A stretch of DNA of 64,000 nucleotides, from contig NC_086032.1 of the NCBI RefSeq assembly GCF_036323735.1, positions 53,222,599-53,286,598 of the forward strand, given 5' to 3'. Each line of letters starts with the position of its first letter. Within the stretch, counting starts at the first letter, position 1. Origin of the DNA: Rattus norvegicus (taxonomy: Eukaryota; Chordata; Mammalia; Rodentia; Muridae). This document shows, in pieces, positions 1-11,745 of this stretch. Made by a program: the position numbers and the translations under genes. The notes under the pieces were generated by a model. It saw only the letters and a list, made by a program, of their open reading frames with translations, ran no database searches and was not told where the DNA came from.

Positions 1-1849
1 TCCAAGGCCTCATATTTTAAGCCTCATTTGAAGTCACACCTCATAATTAGTACTAATCAATCATGCCATGAGTGGAGCAGTGGTAAAGTAATCAGAGGAG
101 TTGCCTTACCAGATGGTATAATAGACAGATCTCCCCATGTTGCCTACATTTAGAAACAAAATAGTTATTTTTAGTTATATGGCACTGAAACATTTTGCAT
201 TCACCAGTGAATTCATAGAAGAATACAGCTGAAAAACCTGAGGATTTTGTGAATTCTCCAACAAGATATGCAAATCATGTCATAGGAATAATCTCAAATA
301 TTGTTCAAATGCTACTTCCTCCACAACTATCTTTACATTCAGTAATGCACTCACCTCTCAATCGTTTCCTGATCAGCTCATCCGCAACTGAACTGGTATC
401 TGAGGTCTTTGAGATACTTTAGAGAAACTTGAATAATCACACTCTATAAAGCACAAAAGCCACTTTTCAAATATGAAGCTCATCCAGATTACCAAACGCC
501 TGTGTTCTAGAAAATAACTAAGAAAACAAGAAGTAATTAATGTCAGCTCCACCATCCATTTTTCTAAAGGAACTACTACACACTTAAGGTTCTTATTCCA
601 TGATGGTTATTGTGGTGGTTCAGAGGCATCATAGTTGTGTAGGACTGTCAGTTACTTCCCTCCTTAGAAAGCTTGCTCATTTCTGACACCATGAAAGCAA
701 GTCCTCAGAAGGGATTAATGTCTATTTCAGCTTAGAGGCCTCTGAGTTCTGCAACTAAAGGCATGGTATTCAGCAATAGGTACTTACTTTTCCCATCTAA
801 ATGTCAACAAATTATAATAGCAATAATGTGTAGAATTTTTAATATCTCTTAACAACTATGACCAGCAACTCCGAATTCTCATGTCTATATTTAGAGTTTT
901 CGTTGGAAAGTCTTTGGCTCTTAGAGGGAGCATTATTAACCCACATGATTTAATTTCATTTAAACTGTGTATTAAAGTTGAGGGTTAATGCTCTGATAAT
1001 ATCATAGGAAATGATGTGGAAAAAGTTTAAAAGCCAGAAATGCAAGTAGTTTGATATAATATATGTCTTCTCAGAGTGTCAAAAACTACTCCTGTAAACT
1101 CGTACCAAATGGTCAACCCTGGAAACATTCATATATAAATGAATGTTTATATGTAAACATTCTGAATATAAATGTATGCATGGGACAATTATTAATGAAA
1201 GAAAGCAAGGATTGTATATGGTAGGGTTTGGATAGAGATAAGGGAAAATAATAGTATAATATTATCATAATCTACAATGGTCTTTAAAAAGAGTATTAAG
1301 GTAGAATCAGAAAAAAATCTAAATGGGGCATTATATATAATTATAATTCACTCTAGAGATGTGTGAAATTATGAAATAAATAAACTATATTTATTAAACT
1401 ATAAAATATTATTTAATTTAAAAATAAGATGATATAAAGAAAAATACCCACAAGCTTCTGTAATTGGGTATTTATTCAATTTACTCTACCACCTCACTGA
1501 CTCACATGGCATTCTTTCTAGCCTTGCTTACTGCTTACTCTTTATCATAAGATAAACATCTCTATTTTTAATACCTATGTTACTAACAGAGATCATTGGC
1601 TAAATAATATTGTCTGTTCTCAGCATTGCAAAAGGTTCTTTTCTTTCACCTTACAATCATCTTTTTCATGTAAGCTCTGTACTATTTAATTTAATATTTC
1701 AGTTTAGCACATCCTAGTGTCTTTGAAAGGAGGTCTCGGATGATGAATTTCCTATATCAGATTGGATTCCATAAAGTGTCTGTCAAGTATTCTTTGGTTA
1801 TTGATGCAAGAGAGCTCAGCTTTGCAGGCAGTGATATCACAAGTCAAGT
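1..1849. other. AT-rich unique-looking intergenic DNA
   Basis: I see no gene, RNA or recognisable repeat body here. Open frames are short and lack family features. A small perfect hairpin (8-bp arms ACATTCAT/ATGAATGT) lies near 1125-1146. It is best described as intergenic or intronic rodent DNA. Confidence 0.5.
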
Positions 1850-1995
1850 GGTTCTGAGCTGTACCAGAAAGTTAACTAAGCATGAACCTGTGAGAAAGCA
1901 AGCCATTCTGCTATAAGTCTCCTTTCTGTGATAGACTGTGACTTGGAAGTGTATGACAACTACAGTTTTTAATAAGTTGCATCACAAAGAATGAA
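1850..1995 (+). repeat. Diverged rodent dispersed repeat, family A
   Basis: The order of short motifs (an AAGCAAGCCATTCTGCT-like block, then GACTTGGAAGTGTA, then TAAGTTGCATCACA) parallels, in opposite orientation, the copies at 23310-23560 and 24700-24825. I recognise the layout as a common non-coding rodent interspersed repeat but cannot name the family with confidence. Boundaries are approximate. Confidence 0.35.
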
Positions 1996-2485
1996 AAAGA
2001 AAAGGAAAAAAAATCATCTTTAAGTTATTTTTGAGGGTAGTGGTCTCAGAAAGGAAAGAGAAGTGAAACAAGCTTCAAGTTCCCTCTTTTACTTAATTCT
2101 GTGTTGTTTTCATGTGATAGAACCAACCATGATGTTGATTTGAAAGCTTCCAACAACTATTAAGAAACTTCAAGTAAATCATCAATTCTATCTACTTTCA
2201 CATTCTATCTGACACTGTATGGTATCTATACCTGAGAGCAATTGTGAGTTTCTTAAAGAGCATAAAATTGTTTTATCTGCTAGAAGATTGTGTGATCTAT
2301 CATTTAAAACTAAAGTGTCCTTAAAAGAGTTAAGAACAGAAAATAAGTTGAAAAGAAAAATAAGATGGTTAGTTGAACATTTTTATGCATCCATGATCTG
2401 AAAGAGTGTGCTCATAGTTATAACTCAAATTCACTTACTACAGTAAGTTTTCCCTGATAAATATAAAGCAAAAAAATTAACCACT

Positions 2486-2534
<49 letters not shown>

Positions 2535-4403
2535 TCATGGGCATACGACAATGTTTAATATGAAGATTTTCTTCCACAGAAGTAAACACAACAAGCAGAA
2601 AATGAGAGGTTCTGTCTTGAATAATTTTAGTATCATTTGAAATTTGAAAATATAATTAGGTCTTCTTAAAGAAGATTAATGAAATAACAAGATCTCCTAA
2701 TGAGTGGATGGGAGAACCCTGTTACTATACAATGGGGGACAGCTCCCTATTACTCTATGTTACAGTTGTGTTCTACACTGTACATTAAATTCATAACTTT
2801 AGTATGGGGTATAAGGTCAAGGTTTAACACAAAAGCAACTAAATACCTTTTTTTTCAGGATCTTAGTTTTTATAATAAGGAATATATATGTATGTAATTA
2901 ATAAATATCAACATGTAAGCAATTAAATACATTCTGTAATTTAAGGAAAATATTTACTACTTTAATACAAACATTTTAAATTCTTTAATTTAACTAATGT
3001 ATTATAATATGAAATCCATTGCCAATTTTGACTACTAACTGAAGATAAATTGGCTTTTGCATTCTAGCTAATACATGTATTGATGTACATGCACATTTGT
3101 GTATTTATGTATATGAATACATATATAATTACATATTACTATATATATATGCTTCCGTATAACTCACATTGTCTACTGTATATTACATAATATACATTTC
3201 TATTATACTTGAATATTTTATATCAACTGAGATGTGATTAAAGACCCAGCTAAGATAATATATATAGTCATTGGGCTTTATTGTTTTTAATTTTATTGAG
3301 AAATAGTTCACAGACATAGAAGTATATCAATCACATCTTGACAGCATGTTTCTTTTATACACTGTATGATTGTGAAAAAATTATCAAAATCAAACAAATA
3401 AACACATGCACATTTTTATGATTCTCTGCTGTTTACTGTAGTCTAAGTCTTTCTGTGAAAACATTTTAAATGTTATGGTCAAATGATATAGACATTCAAA
3501 CATGCCTAGGTGTATGTGTAAATGTCTACAGCAGTACTAAGAAATATGCTGTATATTACAAACTCCAGAATCCATTTCTTGTCTGGGACTATACATTGTT
3601 CATGATCACAAGGCACTCCTCTCCTCTCTTATCCTGGTAATGAGCATTCAGTTTGGTGCTTCTTTGCTTTGTTTGCTTGCATATCTAAGTTGGATGATGC
3701 ACTGTTTATTTTTGAATGCCTGATTTATTTTTCTCACTATAATATTTTTCTTGTTCATCCATGGTTAGTTTTGTTTCCTAAGTCCATTCAACAGAGTTAC
3801 TGCTGCATCAATCATCAGGATTATGTAACTGTGTATTAGTTTACCAATCTCTAGAGATGTTTTCTCCCACAATATCTTATCTATTTTATATTTCTGTCAA
3901 CAGTAGAAAAACTTCCTTTCTGTTCTCCAACATTTCTAACTGTCTTTGCTTTGTTTGTTAGCCACTTGCACTGATATACAATACCAACATTTCAGGAAAA
4001 TCTGTCTGTATATTAATTAATGCAGAAAATGTTTTTACATAATCTCATATTTACTTTTCTAGGTAGCTGCAAAACTTTCATCTTTTGCTAAAAGCCATAA
4101 AAGAGTATATGCTTTTTTCATAAATATATGTGTCTTTTGTTCCTAAAAATATAGTTAATTTGCCTGTGATAATGGTAAAAAATCATACAATAATAAATCC
4201 TATTTGGATTTGCCTTCTGGAAAAATACATGGAGTGGTTACTAAAACAGCAACAAGCTATATCCAGTAGAACTTCTGTGCATGTAATTAAGTTAGCATTC
4301 ACATTAGGGTTGCAGAGTGTTTTGGGAACTGGAGGTGAAGAATTCTGTGTTTTGGATTATTGTTTGATTTGTGGGGTTTTTTTTGTAGTTTTGTTTTGTT
4401 TTG

Positions 4404-4408
<5 letters not shown>
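1996..4408. other. AT-rich unique DNA with a CA microsatellite
   Basis: There is no gene-like signal. The stretch contains the CA tract at 2487-2532 and several short ATATAT runs around 3120-3260. The open frames at 2219-2401 and 2700-2897 have ordinary noncoding composition and no motif. Confidence 0.5.
2487..2532. repeat. (CA)n microsatellite
   Basis: About 23 uninterrupted CA units, seen directly. Long pure dinucleotide arrays of this kind are typical of rodent DNA and are likely to be length-polymorphic. Confidence 0.97.
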
Positions 4409-4481
<73 letters not shown>

Positions 4482-4510
4482 TGTGTGTGAGTGTGTGTGT
4501 GTGTGTGTGT
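4409..4510. repeat. Compound (CT)n(GT)n microsatellite
   Basis: About 16 CT units pass directly into a long GT array with a few interruptions near 4479-4492. The strand purine bias switches at the CT/GT boundary. Open frames across it on both strands encode only Ser-Leu, Cys-Val, Thr-His or Arg-Glu runs and are not genes. Confidence 0.97.
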
Positions 4511-4885
4511 TATTTTTAGTATAACCTGGAATGGATGAGTTGTTTGTTTGAATGAGAATTACATCCATAGGCTCATATAATTGCATATTTGGTTATCAGT
4601 AGGAAGATTGGTTATGAAGAATAAGAGGTATTGCCTTGTGGAGAAGGTATATTGCTGGGAATGGACTTTAAGTTGTCCTTTTTCTCATTTTGCTTGCTTC
4701 TTCTAGATCATGGTATACAAAACTCAGGTACTTCCCTTTAACTGTTTGCTTACAAATTAATGGGGCTCAGGGCTGTTATAAAAATGAACTAAGGTTCTGA
4801 AACTAAGCAAGCCTTAATTTTATATTTTTTTGTGTGTGTACTTCATTTTATTTCATTTTATTTTATTTTTTTGGGGGGGAAGTTG

Positions 4886-7190
4886 GTTTATCTTCGTTTT
4901 TATATTATTTTTTTATTAACTTGAGTATTTCTTATTTACATTTCAAGAGTTATTCCCATTCCAGGTTTCCGGGCCAACATCACCCTAACCCTCCCAATCC
5001 CCTTCTTTATGGGTGTTCCCTTCCCCATCCTCCCCCCATTGCCGCCCTCCTCCCAACAATCACGTTCACTGGGGATTCAGTCTTAGCAGGACCAAGGGCT
5101 TCCCCTTCCACTGGTGCTCTTACTAGGATATGCATTGCTATCTATGAGGTCAGAGTCCAGGGTCAGTCCATGTATAGTCTTTAGGTAGTGGCTTAGTCCC
5201 TGGAAGCTCTAGTTCCTTGGCATTGTTGTTCATAAGGGTACTCAAGCCCTTTCAAGCTCTTCCAGTTCTTTCTCTAATTCCTTCAATGGAGGTCCTATTC
5301 TCAGTTCAGTGGTTTGCTGCTGGAATTCGCCTCTGTATTTGCTGTATTCTGGCTGTGTCTCTCAGGAGCGATCTACATCCGGCTCCTGTCAGCCTGCACT
5401 TCTTTGCTTCATCCATCTTGTCTAATTGGGTGGCTGTATATGTATGGGCCACATGTGGAGCAGGCTCTGAATGGGTGTTCCTTCTGTCTCTGTTTTAATC
5501 TTTGCCTCTCTATTCGCTGCCAAGGGTATTCTTGTTCCCCCTTTTAAAGAAGGAGTGAAGCATTCACATTTTGATCATCTGTCTTGAATTTCATGTGTTC
5601 TATGCATCTAGGGTAATTCAAGTATTTGGGCTAATAGCCACTTATCAATGAGTGCATACCATGTGTGTTTTGCTATGATTAGGTTACCTGACTTGGGATA
5701 ATATTTTCAAGTTCCAACCATTTGTCTATGAATTTCATAAAGTCATTGTTTTTGATAGCCGAGTAATATTACATTGTGTAGATGCACCACATTTTCTGTA
5801 TTTATTCCTCTGTTGAAAGGCATTTGGATTCTTTCCAGCTTCTGGCTATTATAAATAAGGCTGCTATGAACATAGGGGAGCATGTGTCTTTTTTATATGT
5901 TGGGGCATCTTGTGGGTATATGCCCAAGAGAGGTATAGATGGATTCTCAGGCAGTTCAATGTCCAACTTTCTGAGGAACCTCCAGACTAATTTCCAGAAT
6001 GGTTTTACCAGTCTGCAATCCCACCAACAATGGAGGAGTGTTCCTCTTTCTCCACATCCTCACCAGCATTTGTTGTCACCTGAGTTTTTGATCTTAGCCA
6101 TTCTCACTGGTGTGAGGTGAAATCTCAGGGTTGTTTTAATTTGCATTTCCCTTATGACTAAAGATGTTGAACATTTCTTGAGGTGTTTCTCAGCCATTTG
6201 GCATTCCTCAGCTGTGAATTCTATGTTTACTTCTTAGCCCCATTTTTTAATATGGTTATTTGTCTCCCTGTTGTCTAACTTCACGAGTTCTTTGTATATT
6301 TTGTATATAAACCCTCTATCTGTTGTAGGATTGGTAAAGATCTTTTCCCAATCTGTTGGTTGACGTTTTGTCCTAATCAGAGTGTCCTTTGCCTTAAGGA
6401 AGCTTTGCAGTTTTATGAGATCCCATTTGTCGATTCTTGATCTTAGAACATAAGCCATTGGTGTTTTGTTCAGGAAATTTTTTCCAGTGCCTATGTGTTC
6501 AAGATGCTGCCGTAGTTTTTCTTCTATTAGTTTGAGTGTATCTGGTTAGATGTGGAGGTTCTTGATCCACTTGGACTTAAGCTTTGTACAGGGTGATAAG
6601 CATGGATCAATCTGCATTCTTCTACATGTTGACCTCTAGTTGAACCAGCACCATTTGCTGAAAATGCTATCTTTTTTCCATTGATTGGTTTTGGCTCCTT
6701 TGTCAAAAATCATGTGCCCATAGGTGTGTGGGTTCATTTCTGGGTCTTCAATTCTGTTCTATTGGTCTATCTGTTTGTCTCTGTAGCAATACCATGCAGT
6801 TTTTCTCACTATTGCTCTGTAATATTGCTTGAGTTCATTGATAGTGATTTCCCCTGAAGTCCTTTTATTGTTGAGAATAGTTTTAGCTATCCTGGGTTTT
6901 TTGTTATACCAGATGAATTTGCAAATTGTTCTGTCAAACTCTTTGAAGAATTGGATTGGTATTTTGATGGGGATTGCATTGAATCTGTAGATTGCTTTTG
7001 GTAAAATGGCCATTTTTACTATATTAATCTTGCCAATCCATGAGCATGGGAGATCTTTCCATCTTCTGAGGTCTTCAATTTCTTTCTTCAGAGTCTTGAA
7101 GTTCTTATTGTACAGATCTTTTACTTGCTTGGTTAAAGTCACACAGAGGTACTTTATTTTGTTTGGGTGTATTATTAAAGGTGTCCTTTT
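4886..7190 (-). mobile_element. L1 (LINE-1) 3' part, antisense, rat L1 type
   Basis: Read on the minus strand this is the 3' part of a rodent L1: the C-terminal part of ORF2, then the 3' UTR, ending in an A-rich tail that appears as a T-rich run near 4885-4915. The 3' UTR is GC-rich and close to young rat L1 sequence, with few interruptions. The element is 5'-truncated inside ORF2 near 7190. It is non-autonomous. Another L1 3' end on the opposite strand starts about 120 bp to the right, making a head-to-head pair. Confidence 0.92.
6759..7190 (-). pseudogene. L1 ORF2 C-terminal fragment
   Basis: An open minus-strand frame encodes a stretch of L1 ORF2 protein downstream of the reverse-transcriptase palm. 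Visible landmarks are KYLCVTLTKQVKDLYNKNF, then WKDLPCSWIGKINIVKMAILP, then a KFIWYNKKPRIAK segment. The catalytic endonuclease and reverse-transcriptase motifs are not included, so no activity is expected. The frame opens a little upstream in non-L1 sequence (to 7241), which is incidental. Confidence 0.85.
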
Positions 7191-7192
7191 TT

Positions 7193-7255
7193 CTTTATAA
7201 GAGTTGCCTTTGTCATGTTCTATCTTCACAGCAACATACACTAACTAAGGCAGTA
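7193..7255 (+). repeat. Fragment resembling rodent dispersed repeat family A
   Basis: Motifs such as AAGAGTTGCCTTTGTCATG and TTCACAGCAACA resemble the end of the dispersed repeat also glimpsed at 9300-9360 (CAACGGTCATG...GTCAGCAACAG). The fragment lies exactly between the two head-to-head L1s and may be the site into which one of them inserted. The family name is not assigned. Confidence 0.3.
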
Positions 7256-7307
7256 AACCTTCAGCAGGCATGAGATAGTATCTCCAACAATAAAATATAT
7301 GTCCAGA

Positions 7308-8557
7308 TGAAATGTTCAACATCCTTAGTCATTAGGGAAATGCAAATCAAAACAACCCTGAAATTCTACCTCATACCAGTCAGAATAGATAAGATTAAAT
7401 CTCAGGTCAGAACAAATGCTGATGAGGATGTGCAGAATGAGGAACATTTCCCCATTGCTGGTGGGATTGCAAGCTGGGATAACCACTCTTGGAATCTGTC
7501 TGGAAGTTCCTTCAAAAATTAGACATTGTACTACCTGAGGACCCAGCTGTACAACTCCTTGGCATATACCGAAAGATGCTCCAATCTAAAACAAGGACAC
7601 ATGCTCCACTATGTTCATAGCAGCCTTATTTATAGTAACTAGAAACTGAAAAGAACCCAGATGTCCTTTAACAGAGGAATGGATACAGAAAATGTGGCCC
7701 ATTTACAGAATGTAGTACTACTCCGCTATTAAAAAGATGACCTCATGAAATTCTTAGGCAAATGTATGGAACTAGAAAATATCATCTTCAGTGAGGTAAT
7801 ACAATCACAAAAGAACACACATGGTATGCACTCACTGATAAATGGATATTAATCCAAAAACTTGGAATACCCTAGATACAATCCACAGAACATGTGAAGC
7901 TTAAGAAGCAACACTAAAGTGTGGAACCTCGAAGCTTCAGTCCTTAGAAGGGAGAACAAAATACAGGTAGAAACACAGAGACAAAGAATGGAGCAGAGAC
8001 TGAAGGGAAGGCCATCCTGAGATTGCCCCACATGGCGATCCATCATATATGCACCCACCAAACCCAGAAACTATTGCTGATGTTAAGAAGTGCTTGTTGA
8101 CAGGAGCCTGATATAGCTGTCTCCTGAGAGGCTTTATTAAAGCCTGTCAAATACAGAGGCAGCTAACCATTGGATTGAGAATGAAGAGTTATAGAAAGGA
8201 CTAAAGGAGCTTAAGAGGTTTGCAATCTTATAGGAAGAACAACAATATCAACCCACCAGACACTCCAGAGCTTCCAGGGACTAAACCCCCAACCAAAGAG
8301 TACATATGGAGTACCCATGGCTCCAGCTTTATATTTAGCAGATGATGGTTTTGTCAGGCATCAGTAGGAGCAGAGGACCTTGGTCTTGTGAAGGCTAAAT
8401 GTCCCAGTGTAGGAGAATGCCAGGCAGCAAGGAGGGAAGCAGTGAATGGTGAGTGGGGAAACACCCTCAAAGAAGCAGCGGTAGATAGAAGGTTTCTAGA
8501 GGGGAAACTCGAAAATGGGTTAACATGTGAAATGTAAATAAAGAAAAAACAACAACC
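7308..8557 (+). mobile_element. L1 3' end, sense, older copy
   Basis: The fragment starts inside the last part of L1 ORF2 (ATGTTCAACATCC block) and runs through the 3' UTR to an AATGTAAATAAAG terminus and A-rich tail near 8540-8557. It is more diverged than the antisense neighbour and all frames are broken. Because it carries its own complete 3' end, it is a separate insertion, not an inverted 5' piece of the neighbour. Confidence 0.9.
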
Positions 8558-8559
8558 CT

Positions 8560-8850
8560 ATCAACCCTCTGATTGAGAGTAGGATTCAATTTTATGGGGA
8601 ATGTTTTAAAAAGACAAGTTGCTAGTGGAAACAGAATTAGCAAGAGAATAAGTTCACAGGTTAGAAGAGAGTATGAGAGTTAGTGTGAAGCTAACCAGAG
8701 TAATTCAGTCATATCCTGAGAGTAGAAAGTTTGCATCAGTTAGCTTGGAAAGGAGATTTGAGCATGAGGAGATGCATTAAACTAGAAATGGTGACTTATT
8801 CAGCAGTAAGCCTCAGAGTTGAGAACTATTTCAGGCAATAAATGTTACTT
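8560..8850 (+). repeat. Diverged rodent dispersed repeat, family B
   Basis: The right end (TTATTCAGCAGTAAGCCTC, then an AGGCAATAAATGTTACTTT-like end) parallels the right end of the copy at 60420-60845 (TTATTCATCACTAAGCCTC, then GTGAATAAAAGATACTTTT). This internal comparison is the only support; the family is not named. Confidence 0.4.
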
Positions 8851-8950
8851 TATACTTCTAATTGAACCTTATAACTTACCAGCGTTTTTCTTCAATCCAC
8901 ATGAGTGAGTTCAAGTGATGTTTCTTACTAGATCAGGTGGCTATTCCTTA

Positions 8951-9074
8951 TTTTGAAACAACCTTCTTTGAAAAACAATGGGCATGCTATAAAATCTCCA
9001 CCTTCACAAAATAGATACACCTAAATAAATGTACATAAAGCATCAATCTATGTCAATGTACATATATGGAGAAA
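8951..9074 (+). repeat. 124-bp local direct repeat, copy 1
   Basis: Almost the same 124 bases recur at 9571-9694, with about 8 mismatches and one indel (roughly 93% identity). Landmarks are CCTTCTTTGAAAAACAATGG, CTAAATAAATGTACATAAAG and CATCAATCTATGTCAATGT. I do not recognise it as an interspersed repeat. Confidence 0.9.
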
Positions 9075-9119
9075 ATTAATATTTTGCATGACAATGTTTT
9101 CATATGCTTAAATATGTGA

Positions 9120-9400
9120 GTACTTGGTGGCCACCCAAGTTGTTAGAGCTCTTTAGTGGGATTTAGGACGTGTAGCCTGAACCTGGTGGTCCTTCTAATT
9201 CATGCTTGTATTTGAGGATGTGAACTCTCAGATTCTATACCACTCTTCATTCTTGCCACACAGTCGTGCCTTCCTATGTTGAGGACCTCTTATATCCATG
9301 GAGCTGAGACAAACGTTTCTTTCCATAAGTGGCAACGGTCATGTTATTTCTTGTCAGCAACAGTCAAATACCTAGTATAATTAGTACACATGTTGATGTG
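9120..9400 (+). repeat. Possible dispersed repeat between the direct repeats
   Basis: The motif series (GGATGTGAACTCTCAGATTC, GGAGCTGAGACAAACGTTTC, GGTCATGTTATTTCTTGTCA) resembles the end of a common rodent dispersed repeat, diverged. It lies between the two 124-bp repeats. Limits and family are uncertain. Confidence 0.35.
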
Positions 9401-9570
9401 CCAACCATTTTAGATCATGTCAGGTGTTTTCAGTATCTAACAGATGAACATGAATACACAAGATTTGTCTGATGTTTATCATTGTATCTTTGATAAATGT
9501 TTAAAAAATTATTGAATCATAAGTTAGGTATTTATTAAAACTTGACATAAATGTTTTATATCTATGAAGG

Positions 9571-9694
9571 TTTTGAACAACCTTCTTTGAAAAACAATGG
9601 GCAGGCTATAATATCACCACCTTCGCCAAATAGATACATCTAAATAAATGTACATAAAGCATCAATCTATGTCAATGTGCATATATAGAGAAAG
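9571..9694 (+). repeat. 124-bp local direct repeat, copy 2
   Basis: This is the second copy of the unit at 8951-9074, in the same orientation and offset by 620 bp. Differences are mostly single substitutions spread along the unit, so the duplication is fairly old but well preserved. Confidence 0.9.
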
Positions 9695-10709
9695 GTTTTA
9701 ATACCTGACAAAAGTATTAAGAAAGTTCAAACAGATGTGAAGACACTGTAGTGTAGTACAGGATAAATTTATTTCTTAAAATATAACAAGATCAGAGAGT
9801 TTAAGACTCCTTGAAGTGAAGTAACCAGTTAAACAAACTTGTCAAAGGATTATATACATTCAATTACAAAGTCTCTCTATATAATTTTAGTTCAAGACCC
9901 CACCGTTACAGATTCACAGGTAAATTATATTACCACAGTCTCTAATTTCATACCTGAGAAGATGCCTGTTAAATCCAGTAACCTAATATCAAAGTTTATA
10001 TAATCATGAAATGGTGTTCTTTTGATGCATTATGCAATTTAACATGATATCTCTAGTCCCAACATTTTTCAACATGTTTCACTACTTTTGTGACCAAATC
10101 ATATTCCATACTATAACCTATATGCTTTCTGATCTTTTAATTATGATGGATTATTCTTTGCTAAGTGTGGCTCAAAACATGCCTTTCTTCTTTTAAGTTT
10201 CTCCTGTCAGGAATATTATCACAGTGATAAGAAAAATAAACAATATAACCATGCTATTATGGTTGTATAAACTCTATACCTATATGTGGATATTCTCATA
10301 TGCTCACATACATTGGTATGTGGGTCCTGTCATCAAACAGTATTGCATAGTAAATTTTTGCCAAATTTTCAATTTATGGAAAATTACTTATTTCTATTAT
10401 TTCTTATTATTACTTATTTCTATTATTGAAATGGGACTTTTTCATTACTTTATGATTAGCATCTAGACATTACAAAATTTAACATTTTATCTCTGTTTGT
10501 GTATACAATAATCACACCAATGAACAAGTTGTAACTTATAATTTAAAAAAATGAGTAATAGAAAAATTGAACATTATATTCAAGATATTCTTCTGTTTAA
10601 ATAAGTGTTGGTTTTGCTGTAGTTTAATAGTTTTCTTTTCTGTAATGTACATGATTATAATTACGTCTTACTTGTTCTAATAAATTATACTTTGTAATTT
10701 TAGTTTTAT
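9695..10709. other. AT-rich unique DNA
   Basis: No gene or repeat body recognised. The open frame at 10224-10466 reads as Ile/Tyr/Phe-rich noise typical of AT-rich DNA. Confidence 0.45.
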
Positions 10710-10724
10710 AGTTTTATAGTTCTT

Positions 10725-10803
10725 TTTTTGGAGCTGAGGACTGAACCCAGGGCCTTGAGCTTGCTAGGCAAGAGCTCTACCACTGAGCTAAATCCTCAAC
10801 CCC
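10725..10803 (-). mobile_element. ID element (BC1-type SINE)
   Basis: On the minus strand the sequence is a tRNA-Ala-like SINE: GGGGTTGAGGATTTAGCTCA at the start with the A box, a B box near GGTTCAGTCC, and a short A tail (T run at 10723-10729). It is flanked by a perfect 15-bp target duplication, AGTTTTATAGTTCTT, at 10710-10724 and 10804-10818. ID elements are mobilised by L1 machinery and are far more abundant in rat than in mouse, which supports a rat origin. A few substitutions from the usual body show it is not the BC1 gene itself. Confidence 0.95.
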
Positions 10804-10818
10804 AGTTTTATAGTTCTT

Positions 10819-11486
10819 AAAATATATTATTTATAAACATTAAGGATTTGGTTATTTTACGTGTTTTCTTTAATATATGTAAGACAGAATATTTTTAATG
10901 ATTTGCTTTATGATCAGTGATATTTGCATGTCTTGGTTATTTATAAATGTGTAGCTCTTAATCATTTGACCAAGAATTCAGAATTCACTCTTAGTTCGTC
11001 CATTTATCTTTCACTAGTTCAACCTTATTATCATTTGCCCTTTTTTAGTTTGTCTCTTCCTTTCTCCATATTCATGTAATTATGTTCACTCCCACTCATC
11101 CTTGTTGATATTACAGTTATACCAAATGAGGTCATTTTTTGAAAGAATATTGTAGTGATCTTTTCTATTTTCACCTCACTCTTGCTAAAAATTCATAATT
11201 TTGAAGGTGTTAATTTCTAACTTGTAGTTCAAATTTTCTTGTAGTTTTTATTTAAAAATAATTTTTAGCATTTTTTTGATGACAAATATTCTCAAACAAA
11301 AACTTTTATTTATTGTAGAATACATGCTTGGTAATTACTAAAGAAACTTGGAGATACAGATTTAACTTGGTTATTCATATAAAATTAATTAACATTTCTG
11401 TACTCAGATTATGTTGACTAAATACGATTTGTAGAAATGGGACAAAATGGTTTTCAGATCCTAAAGTAGTTAATACTAAAGAAATC
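10819..11486. other. AT-rich unique DNA
   Basis: Nothing recognisable; T-rich with scattered short A/T runs and no significant open frame. Confidence 0.45.
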
Positions 11487-11745
11487 GTGCTGCAGCCTCA
11501 CCAGGGCAGTTGCACATACAAGCTTACAATTGTGAGATCATGGAAAAGAGCTCCTTAAGCCACAGCTAGACAAAATTCCAGTAGAGAAATAGAAAGTTGG
11601 GCATATAATCTTACCACTAGATGAGGAGCTTTTGGCATTAGGTAATGCTAAGAGGGGAAAAAATCAGTTTTCTGTAATAATGTGAACCTATTAAATTAAC
11701 CATAAATTAAGTATCCATATCACTTTTTGCAGGCAGAACAAACTG
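11487..11745 (+). mobile_element. Probable old L1 (Lx-type) 3' UTR fragment
   Basis: Blocks such as GCTGCAGCCTCACCAGG, AAGCCACAGCTAGACAAA and CATTAGGTAATGCTAAGAG follow the order of an old rodent L1 3' UTR as I know it. It is heavily diverged and no coding portion is attached. Recognition is from general familiarity, so the family call is tentative. Confidence 0.4.

Noticed and set aside
4130..4586. Open frames on both strands over the CT/GT array
   Set aside because: They encode only Ser-Leu/Cys-Val or Thr-His/Arg-Glu runs from the microsatellite.
4886..8557. Twin-primed single L1
   Set aside because: Both halves contain complete 3' UTR ends and differ in age, so they are two insertions.
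8951..9694. The 124-bp direct repeats as a small LTR pair
   Set aside because: No TG...CA ends, primer-binding site, polypurine tract or target duplication.
10725..10803. A tRNA gene or the BC1 RNA gene
   Set aside because: A and B boxes belong to an ID SINE with A tail and target duplication; no tRNA fold with a functional anticodon arm, and BC1-specific unique 3' sequence is absent.
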